Assembly: GCA_003646995.1 (NCBI GenBank)
Contig: QMLZ01000004.1
Span: 1-47,115 of the forward strand
Reading direction: 5' to 3'
Source: Deltaproteobacteria bacterium
GTDB taxonomy: Bacteria > Desulfobacterota > DSM-4660 > Desulfatiglandales > Desulfatiglandaceae
Length of the DNA: 47,115 nt
The notes beneath the pieces are model-generated. The model did not search any database. It had not been told where the DNA came from and worked only from the letters and a program-made list of their open reading frames with translations. Positions within the stretch are counted from its first letter, which is position 1; every line of letters begins with the position of its first letter. Of the stretch, positions 1 to 9,536 are shown piece by piece. The translations under genes were made by a program, and so were the position numbers.

Positions 1-1
1 T

Positions 2-1954
2 AAGAATGAACAGTTCCTCAGAGATATGTTCAACGCAATTCAGGACGGCATAAGCGTATTGAATACGGATTTAACCATTCAGAAAGTTAACTCAAAAATG
101 GAAGATTGGTATGCGCGAAGTGTACCCTTGGAGGGGAAAAAGTGTTATGAAGCTTATCATAACCGACATAAACCCTGCAATAAATGCCCTTCACTACGGG
201 CATTTGTGTCAGGCAATACAGAACGAGAGATAGTCCCAGGACTTGCTGGATCATCTGTGGAATGGGTGGAGCTCTTTAGTTATCCAATATTTGATTCTTA
301 CGGTGAGGTAACAGGCGTTGTGGAATTTGTGCGCGATATTACTGAAGTCAAGCGCGCTGAAAACGCGCTGAGGGAGTCCGAAGAAAAATATCGCTTGCTT
401 GTCGAAAATCTAAAGGAGGGTGTCCTAGTTGAGCAGGATGGAAACCTAAAATTTACCAATCCCGCTATACGCAGAATAACAGGATATAGCAAGGAAGAAC
501 TCCATACCATGCCATGGATAGATATTGTTCATCCTGAAGACAAGGAGATGGCGATAAGAAACCATACCAACCGCCTAAAAGGCAAAAATGTCCCAGATAC
601 ATATTTGTTGCGAATTATCAACAAGCAAGGAGAAGTGCGCTGGCTTGAAAATAGCGCAGTGGTGATAGAGTGGGAAGGTAGGCCCGCGTCGCTCAATTTC
701 CTGACTGATGTCACTGAACGAAAGTTGGCCGAAGACGAATTTCGAAGGGCCCATGCTGAATTGGAGGACCTAATAAAATCCATTTCTTCTATTTTGATTG
801 AACTATCTCCTGATGGCATCATAAGAAGGTGGAACAAAATCGCCCAAGACGTTTTTGGCTTAAATGAAGAGCAGGCAAGAGGCAAGAAATTAGACCAGTT
901 ACCAATCGACTGGCAGTTCAAAAAGATTTCCGAAGGTCTGGAAAATTGCAAAGCCAGTAAAACTCCGATTCGTCTTCAGGACATTCCTTTCCAACGCCAG
1001 GACAACACCAGGGGTTTCCTGGGGCTCACAATAACGCCAAAGCTGGGTGAAACAAGAGAGCTGAAGGGGTTCATAATTATGGCCTCTGACATAACTGAAC
1101 GCCGGAATCTCGAAACCCAGCTACTGCAAGCACAAAAGCTGGAATCAGTTGGCCAGCTTGCGGCCGGCATTGCGCATGAGATTAATACCCCCACTCAGTT
1201 CGTAGGTGACAACATCCAGTTTATCCAGGAATCCTTTGATGATCTCACTAAACTGCTAAAAGCTTACAAAGCACTGGGGGACACAATCGCTACAAAGAGC
1301 GAGGAATCGGTATTATGGGCAGAAAAGGCTAAACAGATCGAAGATGAAATAGATCTCGAATACCTTATGGAGGAAATACCCAAGGCTATTGAACAAAGCA
1401 TGGAAGGTGTTCGTCGAGTAGCAAAGATTGTACGCGCTATGAAGGAGTTTTCACACCCAGGGGTGCAGGAAAAGACACCAATTGACATTAACCATGCCAT
1501 TGAAAATACGTCAACCGTGGCAAGGAACGAGTGGAAATATGTAGCAGATCTTGAACTAGACCTTGACCCTTCTCTGCCCCCTGTGCCTTGCCTACCGGGC
1601 GAATTCAATCAGGTCATTCTGAATATGATCATAAATGCAGCACATGCCATATCAGATGTAATTCAAGGTAAGGAAGGCAAAGGGAAAATTACAATCACAA
1701 CTAAAAGGAAGGAACACGAGGTAGAAATCAGAATAAGCGACACTGGCACGGGAATTCCAGAAAAAATAAGAGATCGGATATTTGACCCATTTTTCACTAC
1801 AAAACAAGTGGGTAAGGGCACAGGCCAAGGCTTAGCCATATCTAGGTCTGTTATTGTTGACAAACATGGTGGCACTATTAGGGTTGAAAGTGAAGTGGGG
1901 AAAGGTACGACATTTATCATAACGTTACCTATCCAGGAAGGAATCAAGATGTGA
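2..1954 (+). CDS. PAS-domain sensor histidine kinase (5' end outside window)
   Basis: Sensor kinase that would autophosphorylate and pass phosphate to the response regulators encoded just downstream. The frame is open from base 2, and residues upstream of the first ATG (base 26) look like continuing PAS sequence, so the true start lies left of the window. Numbering from base 26, three PAS-like modules occupy about residues 1-110, 120-235 and 245-365. The first carries a cysteine trio (C40, C51, C54), possibly binding metal or a cofactor. The H box GIAHEINTP has its histidine near residue 384, and the ATPase domain has DTGTGIP and GTGQGLA loops at the C-terminus. No transmembrane segment is visible in the part present, so it may be cytosolic. 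The next gene starts 51 bases on, which suggests an operon. Signal unknown. Confidence 0.92.
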   Translation, partial: KNEQFLRDMFNAIQDGISVLNTDLTIQKVNSKMEDWYARSVPLEGKKCYEAYHNRHKPCNKCPSLRAFVSGNTEREIVPGLAGSSVEWVELFSYPIFDSYGEVTGVVEFVRDITEVKRAENALRESEEKYRLLVENLKEGVLVEQDGNLKFTNPAIRRITGYSKEELHTMPWIDIVHPEDKEMAIRNHTNRLKGKNVPDTYLLRIINKQGEVRWLENSAVVIEWEGRPASLNFLTDVTERKLAEDEFRRAHAELEDLIKSISSILIELSPDGIIRRWNKIAQDVFGLNEEQARGKKLDQLPIDWQFKKISEGLENCKASKTPIRLQDIPFQRQDNTRGFLGLTITPKLGETRELKGFIIMASDITERRNLETQLLQAQKLESVGQLAAGIAHEINTPTQFVGDNIQFIQESFDDLTKLLKAYKALGDTIATKSEESVLWAEKAKQIEDEIDLEYLMEEIPKAIEQSMEGVRRVAKIVRAMKEFSHPGVQEKTPIDINHAIENTSTVARNEWKYVADLELDLDPSLPPVPCLPGEFNQVILNMIINAAHAISDVIQGKEGKGKITITTKRKEHEVEIRISDTGTGIPEKIRDRIFDPFFTTKQVGKGTGQGLAISRSVIVDKHGGTIRVESEVGKGTTFIITLPIQEGIKM

Positions 1955-2005
1955 AACAAACAGCATTTACCAATCCTGTGTAAAGGCATTGACGGGTTAT
2001 GGGCA

Positions 2006-3217
2006 ATGGAAGGAATTCTAAAGAAAAAAATACTCTTTGTAGACGATGAGCCTAACGTTCTGAGCGGATTGAAGCGCATGCTAAGAGGAATGCGCAATGA
2101 ATGGGAAATGCATTTCGCGGAGGGCGGCGAGGAGGCCTTAAGTCTACTGAGCAAGGGGCAATTCGATGTTATCGTATCTGACATGCGTATGCCCGGGATG
2201 GACGGAGCACAGCTGCTCAGTCGAGTCATGAAGGATTATCCAGAGGTAGTAAGAATAGTCCTTTCTGGGCATTCTGACAAGGAAATGATCCTTCGCTCTG
2301 TTCGGCCCGCGCAACAATATCTCGCTAAACCGTGTGACGCACAAACACTAAAATCTACTATAGACAGAGCGTGCGCCCTCCGGGATATCCTAGTCGACGA
2401 ATCTTTAAAAAAGATCGTTTCAGGCTTAGATACTCTTCCAAGCCTCCCTGAACTTTACGAAGAAATATTAAATGAGCTTCAGTCCGAGGATCCTTCCATT
2501 CAAAGGATAGGTGAGATAATCTCAAAAGATGTAGGTATGACAGCTAAAATTCTACAACTGGTCAACTCTGCATTTTTCGGCTTGCCTCGGCATATCTCCA
2601 ACCCCCAACAGGCGGTCACTCTCCTTGGATTGGAAACTGTTAAAGCATTGGTTCTTTCAGTACAGATCTTCTCTCAATTTGACGATGCAAATATTCCTCG
2701 CAATTTCATGGATGGACTTTGGCATCATAGCATGGCTACTGGTAGAATAGTCAGGGAAATCGTCAAGGCTGAAGGCGTGGAAAACGATCTGGCTGACGAC
2801 ACTTTCATGGCAGCACTTTTGCATGATGTGGGTAAACTAATACTTGCAGCCAGTTTTCCCAAGTCTTACCAGCAGTTGCTAAAACAGTGCGAGCGGACTA
2901 AATTACCAATACGCTATGCAGAGCAAGATCAGTTTGGAACCACCCATGCTGAAGTCGGTGCATACCTTATGGGGCTGTGGGGATTGCCAGATACAATAGT
3001 CGAGGCCCTTGCGTTTCACCATAGGCTACATGAATGCCCTGTAAAGAGATTTGCACCTTTAATTGCTGTTCATGTAGGTAGTGTATTGGAGCACGAATCT
3101 AATCCTGGAGAGGAAATCGACTACAATGGTGAAATAGATATTGAACATTTAGCAAAACTGGGCATGCAGCACAAATTGGAGGACTGGAGAAAATTTATCA
3201 CAGATCTCTCTCAATAA
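2006..3217 (+). CDS. Response regulator with HDOD output domain
   Basis: Two-domain regulator. An N-terminal receiver (about residues 8-125) has the acidic pair in FVDDE and phosphoacceptor D59 in VIVSDMRMPG. A C-terminal HDOD domain (about 145-345) starts at LPSLPELYEEIL and contains the family hallmark LVNSAFFG. HDOD domains are HD-superfamily relatives without proven enzymatic activity and usually act in signalling or protein interaction. It lies between the PAS kinase and a second receiver protein on the same strand (12-base gap to the next gene), so the three probably form one phosphorelay. The start ATG has only a weak ribosome-binding site, consistent with translation from an upstream transcript. 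Confidence 0.9.
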   Translation: MEGILKKKILFVDDEPNVLSGLKRMLRGMRNEWEMHFAEGGEEALSLLSKGQFDVIVSDMRMPGMDGAQLLSRVMKDYPEVVRIVLSGHSDKEMILRSVRPAQQYLAKPCDAQTLKSTIDRACALRDILVDESLKKIVSGLDTLPSLPELYEEILNELQSEDPSIQRIGEIISKDVGMTAKILQLVNSAFFGLPRHISNPQQAVTLLGLETVKALVLSVQIFSQFDDANIPRNFMDGLWHHSMATGRIVREIVKAEGVENDLADDTFMAALLHDVGKLILAASFPKSYQQLLKQCERTKLPIRYAEQDQFGTTHAEVGAYLMGLWGLPDTIVEALAFHHRLHECPVKRFAPLIAVHVGSVLEHESNPGEEIDYNGEIDIEHLAKLGMQHKLEDWRKFITDLSQ

Positions 3218-3229
3218 GGAAAGAGAGCC

Positions 3230-4369
3230 ATGGACGAAAAAATTCTTTTTGTAGATGATGAGCAGAACATCTTGGACGCAATCAGGCGTCAACTACGCAA
3301 ACGCTTTAATGTTAATACAGCATTGGGACCACAAGAAGGTATCAAGGCTATAAACGAAAGAGGCCCTTATGCTGTTGTGGTCTCTGACCTGCGTATGCCA
3401 CAAATGGACGGGATAGAATTTCTTCGGCTTGCGAGGGAAATGGCACCTGATACGGTGCGTATCATGTTAAGTGGACATGCGGATTTGACCAATGCCATCA
3501 ATGCGGTTAATGAAGGCAATATCTTCAGGTTCCTCACCAAACCATGCCCCGCTGACCAACTCTCCAAGGCATTACAGGATGCAATTGACCAATACCGCCT
3601 CGTACGAGCAGAAAAAGAGCTGCTCGACAACACGCTTAAAGGCAGCATCAAGGTACTAACGGATTTGCTAGCTATTGTTAACCCTGAAGCCTTTGGCCGC
3701 GCATCAAGGGTTAAAGCTTTAGTGAAAGATCTAGCCCGCCACCTTGGGATTTCCAATACATGGCAACTTGAGACTGCGGCACTTCTATCTCATGTCGGCT
3801 TTGTGACCATACCTGAGGAAACCCTTGAAAAAATTTATAGAAACGAGGCACTTACAGAAGAGGAAAACCAGCTTTTTGAAATGCATCCTTTTATTGCCTC
3901 TGATCTTATTAAAAATATACCCCGAATGGAGACTGTTGCGGAAATTATAGCCTTTCAAGAAAAGCTTTTTGATGGTTCTGGAATCCCAGTTGACCACCCA
4001 GGAGGGGAGGAAATACCGTTTGAAGCCAGAATTTTGAAAGTGGCTTTGGATTACGATGCACTTCACTCAGCCGGGAAAGATCCAAAAGAAATCTATTCAG
4101 AGCTGATTTCACGAAACGGCAAATATGACCCCAAGGTGCTAAGGGCGCTTGAAATGACCTTAGGCCTTGAAGTCAAGTACGAGATAAAAGAGATAAGGGT
4201 GGGCCAATTAGTAAGTGGAATGATTCTTGCTGAGGATGTTTGTTCCACTGAAGGACGCCTTTTGGTATCCAAAGGACAAGAGATCAGTCCTGCGCTTTGT
4301 GAGCGCCTTAAAAACGTTGCCCATATATCAGCTATTCGAGAACCCATACGGGTATTGGTAAGAGTTTAA
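3230..4369 (+). CDS. Response regulator with degenerate HD-GYP domain
   Basis: Receiver domain (about residues 4-120, phosphoacceptor D53 in VVVSDLRMPQ) followed by an HD-GYP-like domain (about 150-300) and a C-terminal segment of the type often appended to HD-GYP proteins (VGQLVSGMILAEDV, then LLVSKGQEIS). Active HD-GYP enzymes hydrolyse cyclic di-GMP using an HD metal pair and an HHExxDGxGYP signature. Here HD is H188-V189, the HHE triplet reads F242-Q243-E244, and GYP is GIP. Metal binding is therefore probably lost and the domain likely acts as a sensor or interaction module. It sits 12 bases after the HDOD regulator; a purine-rich site AGGAAAGAG precedes the ATG. Confidence 0.88.
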   Translation: MDEKILFVDDEQNILDAIRRQLRKRFNVNTALGPQEGIKAINERGPYAVVVSDLRMPQMDGIEFLRLAREMAPDTVRIMLSGHADLTNAINAVNEGNIFRFLTKPCPADQLSKALQDAIDQYRLVRAEKELLDNTLKGSIKVLTDLLAIVNPEAFGRASRVKALVKDLARHLGISNTWQLETAALLSHVGFVTIPEETLEKIYRNEALTEEENQLFEMHPFIASDLIKNIPRMETVAEIIAFQEKLFDGSGIPVDHPGGEEIPFEARILKVALDYDALHSAGKDPKEIYSELISRNGKYDPKVLRALEMTLGLEVKYEIKEIRVGQLVSGMILAEDVCSTEGRLLVSKGQEISPALCERLKNVAHISAIREPIRVLVRV

Positions 4370-4539
4370 GGAAGGAACGAAAATATCTGGTTAAGTGAAA
4401 TACGACACCATATACTCTGAAAGATGCCGCCCACCATCATGTCTAGGGAGTTGTTTTCCATTTCTTTATAGCGCTTAACACCTTACAACAAAACTCAAAG
4501 TCGCAAATCTGTTTCTTTTATGCTACTTACGACTAAAAG
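4370..4539. other. Convergent intergenic gap, nothing recognised
   Basis: This 170-base space separates two converging genes. I see no strong stem-loop with a T run, no RNA gene and no open frame with family features. Confidence 0.5.
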
Positions 4540-5121
4540 CTATCTAGGCTCTTCATCTCTATATTCGACCTGTTTACCCATTTGGAAGGCTTTTCCCATG
4601 GCTTCCCCTATCCTGTGGTAAGTCCTTGATTTGGGAGAATATATCAGTGGGTCCACTTTGGCCGGGTCGGGCACGTTGTCTTCCATGCACGTATCAGTAA
4701 CGTGTGTTTCAACTATTTCCCCTATTACCAGGAAGTGGGTACCTAATTCAAACACGTGCAACAACCTGCATTCAAGGTTGACAGGGCATTCCTTCACCAA
4801 GGGTACAGGATCCAAAACCCCGTAAAACACTTCGAACATTTCTGACTTGTCCTTTTTCCTCCCCGAATATATACCGCAAAAATCCACCTTTTCAGCCATA
4901 GCTGTTGACGGGACGTTGACTGAAAACGCCCCCATTTCTTGGATTCCCTTGAGCGTATACCGATCACGATGCACTGCCAATGCGAGACAAGGGGGCTTGC
5001 GACATGCGATACCACACCATGCCGCAGTCATAAAGTTGATTCTGCCCTCAACGATTGATCCCACCAGTACGGCAGGCATTGGATAAAGCAAAGTATCTGG
5101 TCCCATGCGAAGCTTTTTCAT
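4540..5121 (-). CDS. Flavin reductase family protein (flavoredoxin-like)
   Basis: Small FMN-binding split-barrel protein of 193 residues, the usual size for the flavin reductase / flavoredoxin family. Family features are the N-terminal YPMPAVLVGS, then NFMTAAWCGIAC (the stretch near the flavin phosphate) and GAFSVNVPS. Such proteins move electrons from NAD(P)H or ferredoxin to flavin or protein partners; flavoredoxin is known from sulfate reducers. The ATG is preceded by a strong AGGAGG site. It lies upstream of the ACT-domain gene's 3' end on the same strand only in the sense that both are minus; spacing (48 bases to the ACT gene stop) allows co-transcription from the ACT gene. The redox partner is not shown by the sequence. 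Confidence 0.85.
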   Translation of the reverse strand: MKKLRMGPDTLLYPMPAVLVGSIVEGRINFMTAAWCGIACRKPPCLALAVHRDRYTLKGIQEMGAFSVNVPSTAMAEKVDFCGIYSGRKKDKSEMFEVFYGVLDPVPLVKECPVNLECRLLHVFELGTHFLVIGEIVETHVTDTCMEDNVPDPAKVDPLIYSPKSRTYHRIGEAMGKAFQMGKQVEYRDEEPR

Positions 5122-5169
5122 AAGCGTTCCTCCTCGTGTTTGATCAGGCTGATACGACCTTATTCCCCC

Positions 5170-5556
5170 CTAAATCTCTTCCTGTTCTATTCGATGACCT
5201 GCTTTGTTAAGCACCTCAATCGCCTTTGACAGTTCATGCCGCTTCACAAACAAATAGTCGGTATCATAGGTGGATACTGCGAGTACAGCTATTCCCACCT
5301 CAGCCAAGGGCTTGGCCAGGGAAGCTAGTATCCCAACCTCGTCAAAATCTATAGGGCCGTCTACCTTCAAGCACCGCCATTGTCTGTCGGCCAAAACAGA
5401 ATCCGGGATTACGCTCACTGGGCAAAGTACGGATAATTCGTCAGACGTTCTGGCAACGAAATACAAAGGGTAACCACGCAGCCAGTCGGGTGTTTCCTCG
5501 GCGCTGCTCAGACGACAAATGCCGAATTCCTCTGCTAGCACGGACAAGGCAACCAT
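5170..5556 (-). CDS. ACT-domain protein (CASTOR/aspartate-kinase-like ACT)
   Basis: A 128-residue stand-alone protein resembling the short ACT-domain family whose members open with LSVLxxxxxICRL and contain a TSDELSVLCP stretch; both are present here. The second half (VDGPIDFDEVGILASLAKPL, then VLAVSTYDTDYLFV) is typical of the ligand-binding ACT fold related to the regulatory part of aspartate kinase. These proteins probably bind an amino acid, but target and ligand are unknown. The ATG at 5556 has only a weak purine-rich leader (AGAGAT). Length fits a full-size family member. The gene lies between the hemerythrin gene and the flavin reductase gene on the same strand. Confidence 0.75.
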   Translation of the reverse strand: MVALSVLAEEFGICRLSSAEETPDWLRGYPLYFVARTSDELSVLCPVSVIPDSVLADRQWRCLKVDGPIDFDEVGILASLAKPLAEVGIAVLAVSTYDTDYLFVKRHELSKAIEVLNKAGHRIEQEEI

Positions 5557-5731
5557 TATCTCTAGTAACGTACACGCTAGGTTTGTGGTTATCCTCAGGC
5601 TAAGTGCATAATATACACATTTTCAGCATTTCATTCCACACCCTGATTTTTCCTTCCTCAAGGGCATGGGGAAAGCCTTTGTGCGGGGGAACAACCTCGC
5701 GGACATATTTTTTCCACTTTTGCTTGTCTGC

Positions 5732-6184
5732 TTAACAATCCATGGCGGCGGTAGTTTGTTGGACAGGCCTGTTGACCAACCGTCTCCTGACGCTTACCAC
5801 GTAGCTGCCAAAGTCTTTATCAAGGTAGTTATCATGGTCAACAAACCAGTTCACGAGGAAAAGGAGGAAACTGCCGATTTTCCTGCTCCCTGAACTCACC
5901 TCGGGCAATAGTTCTCCGAGGCGGGTCAGCAACTTATCATGTTCTTTCCTTTGTTCTATGTATCCAGGATAGGAGTATGTCCGCATCAGCAGCTCTTCGC
6001 TTCTAAAATGGAATAAGGCGTAACGGCTCAACTCTCCCAGCACCGCTTCAAGCAAGGGGTGGGAGTTGCCTACTTTTCCCAGCTCATAAACATGCCCCAT
6101 TAGTTCAAGCAGCCTCTTGTGCTGCGAATCAATCTCATCAACGCCTATTGAATATTCCTTATGCCAAGAGAAATCAAATTCCAT
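5732..6184 (-). CDS. Bacteriohemerythrin
   Basis: Single-domain hemerythrin of 150 residues that should bind oxygen at a di-iron site, useful to an anaerobe for oxygen sensing, storage or detoxification. The ligand pattern is visible in order: a histidine near the N-terminus, IDSQHKRL, HFRSEELL, EHDKLL and finally FVDHDNYLDKDFG. A GGAGGAAG ribosome-binding site lies 6 bases before the ATG. The last ten residues run past the fold and are low in family similarity. It is apparently a single-gene unit: its 3' neighbour is 175 bases away, and a possible sigma-54-like element lies upstream. Confidence 0.92.
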   Translation of the reverse strand: MEFDFSWHKEYSIGVDEIDSQHKRLLELMGHVYELGKVGNSHPLLEAVLGELSRYALFHFRSEELLMRTYSYPGYIEQRKEHDKLLTRLGELLPEVSSGSRKIGSFLLFLVNWFVDHDNYLDKDFGSYVVSVRRRLVNRPVQQTTAAMDC

Positions 6185-6271
6185 TTTATTCTTCCTCCCC
6201 GCCGAGCCGACTTGTGGTTACGTTTTTCTTCCCACGTGTTTTGTTCATCGACCTGCACCACGCTTGCCTTA

Positions 6272-6287
6272 AGCGCAAAATGTGCCA
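6272..6287 (-). promoter_or_regulatory. Weak sigma-54-like element upstream of hemerythrin
   Basis: Read on the minus strand it is TGGCACATTTTGCGCT: a perfect -24 half (TGGCAC) and a GC dinucleotide exactly ten bases after the GG, but the -12 half lacks the usual TT before GC. It lies 88 bases before the hemerythrin ATG. Much weaker than the three other sigma-54 candidates in this window. Confidence 0.3.
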
Positions 6288-6413
6288 CCACAGCCTTGCA
6301 ATCCTCTCTCCTCTGCTCTTACTGTGCCTCATATTTCTCATTTGTGTTGGTTGGATGGAATGGTGGGATATGAGGTACGCTTAGCTTTCACATGGCAGGC
6401 AAGGTGATTTTCC

Positions 6414-7688
6414 TCAATAAAAGCGACCGATTTGGAATGGACTGATATCAATAAAAGGTTTGTCACCAGAAAGAATTTGGGCTACAAGTTTTCCTGTGGC
6501 TGGTGCAAGCGATATCCCAAGCATCCCGTGACCAGACGCTAAGATCAGATTATTATACTTGGGGTGAACTGCAATATATGGGAGGCCGTCCGGAGTGCAC
6601 GGTCGCAATCCCTGCCATATCTCGATAAAATCGAGACCTTGGGAATCAAGCCCTGGAAGATATTCGGCCACTGCCCTTAATACAGCTCTCACTCGCCTTT
6701 TATTAATGCTTTCATCGAACCCGGCCAGTTCCAACATGCCTGCAAAGCGCACGGTGTCCCCCATTGGAGTTATTACTACTCGGGCTTCGGCAAGTGACGC
6801 GGGAACTTCAGGGCAAGCCTGCGGTTTCTTGAATGTCACGCTGTACCCCTTTGCAGGTTCAATCATCAACCTCGGGTTCAGATCCCGAGCTATGACCTTG
6901 CTCCATGCTCCGGCTGCAAGCACAACCTGATCTGGATAGATGGTGCCCTTCGTTGTACGGACTGACCTTACTTTGCTTTCAGAAACATCAAAGCTTAATA
7001 CTTCAGCATTGGTCTCAATTTTAAGGCCACCCTTTACCTCATGGTCGGCAAGTTGCTTCACAAACTTGTCAGGTATCAAAAGAGCATCTTCCTCAAACAG
7101 GATTCCTCCAACAGCTCTACTTTCCACCCCATGGGTTATCTCCTCTATTTCGGTCTTTTCAATGACTTTGCCGCCTATTTCAAAGGACTCCAATAGATTG
7201 AGGACTCTTTTCCCCTCTTCGAAACCTGGCCTGGTAATGAATAGTTCAAGGATTCCTTTTTGTTGAAAGCCGAAATCGAATCCTGGCATGACACTTAATT
7301 TCTTGAATAGCCTGAGGCTTTCCCTTGTCAAATCGCGAATAATTGGTACTGATCGACGAACATGGTTTTCATTGCAGAAGCAAGCGAATTTCCACATCCA
7401 GCGCAAAAGCGAGGGCTTAGGGCGTGGTTTGACATAAAATGGACTTTCCGGATTTATGAGCCATTTTAATGACTGGGAAATGACCCCTGGCGCCGCAAGG
7501 GGAACGCTGTAGCTGGGAACCACCAAACCCGCATTACCATAGGACGCACCAGAGCATATGCCAAGTTTCTCAACTACCATAACCTCTGCTCCGTGCTCCC
7601 TCAAATAATGGGCACAGCAAATCCCAATGGCTCCCGCCCCTATAATCAGTACTTCCACCTTACCATCCAATTGGCCAACAGCCCCCAT
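6414..7688 (-). CDS. FAD-dependent D-amino-acid dehydrogenase-like oxidoreductase
   Basis: Flavoprotein of the DAO superfamily (424 residues, the size of DadA-type dehydrogenases). The FAD-binding dinucleotide motif IIGAGAIG is at residues 15-22, followed by the acidic strand end VVEK. SGASYGNAG is typical of the glycine/D-amino-acid oxidase family, and the C-terminal GHGMLGISLAPATGKLVA closes the FAD site. It would oxidise an amino or imino acid and pass electrons to quinone or another carrier rather than necessarily oxygen. It begins 24 bases after the acyl-CoA dehydrogenase stop on the same strand, so the two are probably co-transcribed. The ribosome-binding site is weak, consistent with coupling. 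Substrate cannot be assigned. Confidence 0.87.
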   Translation of the reverse strand: MGAVGQLDGKVEVLIIGAGAIGICCAHYLREHGAEVMVVEKLGICSGASYGNAGLVVPSYSVPLAAPGVISQSLKWLINPESPFYVKPRPKPSLLRWMWKFACFCNENHVRRSVPIIRDLTRESLRLFKKLSVMPGFDFGFQQKGILELFITRPGFEEGKRVLNLLESFEIGGKVIEKTEIEEITHGVESRAVGGILFEEDALLIPDKFVKQLADHEVKGGLKIETNAEVLSFDVSESKVRSVRTTKGTIYPDQVVLAAGAWSKVIARDLNPRLMIEPAKGYSVTFKKPQACPEVPASLAEARVVITPMGDTVRFAGMLELAGFDESINKRRVRAVLRAVAEYLPGLDSQGLDFIEIWQGLRPCTPDGLPYIAVHPKYNNLILASGHGMLGISLAPATGKLVAQILSGDKPFIDISPFQIGRFY

Positions 7689-7712
7689 GCTTACGCACTA
7701 CAGCATAATAAA

Positions 7713-9536
7713 TCAAAAAGCTTCCTCAGGAATCTCTAATGCGGATGTATCTTCTTGTTCTAGGCTGGTATGTCTCGAAAAAACATTGGTCAAGATATTC
7801 CGGCAGAAAAAACGGGCTGTTTCTATCTTGCCCCTATAAAATATTCCGTCCGCAGAATCTGTCTTCACCTCTTTGAGTTTTTGCCTGGCAATAAGTCCCT
7901 GCTCCAGGATGAGATGACCCATTACTGTCTCTGCAAAACATTCCAAGAACCGCTTAGATGTCAAAGGAATAAGCCCGAAATTTCCATCCTGGAAATATTT
8001 CATATACCTCATGGCAAAATCGGCTGTGGCTTGGGCAGCCTTGTAAACCAGCTTGAAGTCCTTGCCGAAGTCAGGGTCGTCTTTATGCTTGCCTGTAAGT
8101 GCCATAACCTCTCCTATCCAGTCCTGAAAGGCCTTTCCACCGTCTAGAGCCAGCTTTCTACCAACAAGATCAAGCGACTGGATATAATTGGTGCCCTCCC
8201 AAATGGAAACAATAAGAATGTCCCTGGCATATTGCTCAGCAGGAAATTCACTGCAATAACCAACCCCACCGAGCACGTGAATGGCCTCACGGGTAAGGAT
8301 ATAACCAAAATCAGAGCAATAGGCCTTGACCAGTGGCGTCAAAAGACCCACACGCGCATCTGCCAGTTTTCTTGTCTCCTCGTCAGGGTCGTATTCTGAC
8401 ACATCAATAAGGTAAAAAAGCCTCCCTATCATTGCACGCATCGCTTCTGTGCCGGCCTTCAACATCATAAGGGCACGCCTGACATCTTCGTGTTTGATAA
8501 TGGGAACCCGGTCCCCTCTTCTGTTTGAAAACGGCGGGCCCTGGATCCTCTCTTTCGCATAGGTTCGCGCAGTATCATATGCACTCGCCGAGATACCCAG
8601 CGCCTGCACACCGCAACCCATTCTTGCCTCATTCATCATCTGGAACATCTTGGCCATACCCGAATTAGGTTCACCCAGCAGGATGCCGCGACATTTACCA
8701 TTCTCTCCAAAGTTCATGGTACAGGTTGAAGAGCCGTGGATCCCCATTTTGTGCTCTATCCCACCGCAAAACACGTCATTCGGTTCGCCCAAGGAGCCAT
8801 CCTCATTAACCCAAATCTTTGGCACTATGAACAGGCTGATCCCCTTTGTGCCCATGGGGGCACCCTCTATGCGTGCAAGAAGCAGGTGTATGATGTTTTC
8901 CGTTAGGTTATGTTCGCCGCAGGTTATGAAGCGCTTGGTGCCCTCTATCTTGTAAATGCGGGGATCGCCTGCTGAAGGATCAGGTACGGCCTTAGTGCGC
9001 AGCCATCCAACATCTGAGCCGGCATCGGGCTCAGTAAGGCACATGGTGCCACCCCACAGGCCCGTGTACATCTTCTCAACAAAAAGGGCCCTGTCCTGGT
9101 CTGTCCCAAAGTGCTCTATGAGTCGGCCGTTACCAACGGCAAGACCGGGATAGGTCATAAAGGCCATATTCGCCCCTAGGAACAGCTCATTGACCAAGCC
9201 CCCAACGATAGCCGGGAGCCCCTGCCCGCCAAACTCCGGATTGCTGGACAAAGCCATCCATCCGTTTTCCGCCATTACCTTCCAGCAGTCATGAAACGAT
9301 TCGGGTACCGTGACACTCCCATCTTCATGGTATACGACGCCTTCGCGGTCACCATCCTGCATGGCAGGACCAAGTTTTTCCTTACAAACCTTGAGTGCTT
9401 CCTGAATGATCATCTCGAAATCTTCAAGGGCGAAGTCCTTGTAAGGTTCATAACTCAATAACCTCTCTAAATCCATGTGCTCTGCAAGCACGAACTTGAG
9501 ATCCCTTGTATCTCTCTTAAAATAATTTATACCCAT
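7713..9536 (-). CDS. Acyl-CoA dehydrogenase, long (about 600-residue) type
   Basis: Catalyses the first, FAD-dependent alpha,beta-dehydrogenation of acyl-CoA esters in beta-oxidation, passing electrons to electron-transfer flavoprotein. At 607 residues it belongs to the long subgroup with an extra N-terminal segment and a C-terminal extension rather than the 380-residue type. The flavin/substrate motif CLTEPDAGSDVG is at residues 166-177, RMGCGVQALGISASAY lies in the middle, and the catalytic glutamate is most likely E447 in IWEGTNYIQ. A GAGGGTG site lies about 8 bases before the ATG. The crotonase gene diverges from it 236 bases away; together they supply two consecutive steps of acyl-CoA oxidation. 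Chain length specificity is not evident. Confidence 0.93.
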   Translation of the reverse strand: MGINYFKRDTRDLKFVLAEHMDLERLLSYEPYKDFALEDFEMIIQEALKVCKEKLGPAMQDGDREGVVYHEDGSVTVPESFHDCWKVMAENGWMALSSNPEFGGQGLPAIVGGLVNELFLGANMAFMTYPGLAVGNGRLIEHFGTDQDRALFVEKMYTGLWGGTMCLTEPDAGSDVGWLRTKAVPDPSAGDPRIYKIEGTKRFITCGEHNLTENIIHLLLARIEGAPMGTKGISLFIVPKIWVNEDGSLGEPNDVFCGGIEHKMGIHGSSTCTMNFGENGKCRGILLGEPNSGMAKMFQMMNEARMGCGVQALGISASAYDTARTYAKERIQGPPFSNRRGDRVPIIKHEDVRRALMMLKAGTEAMRAMIGRLFYLIDVSEYDPDEETRKLADARVGLLTPLVKAYCSDFGYILTREAIHVLGGVGYCSEFPAEQYARDILIVSIWEGTNYIQSLDLVGRKLALDGGKAFQDWIGEVMALTGKHKDDPDFGKDFKLVYKAAQATADFAMRYMKYFQDGNFGLIPLTSKRFLECFAETVMGHLILEQGLIARQKLKEVKTDSADGIFYRGKIETARFFCRNILTNVFSRHTSLEQEDTSALEIPEEAF

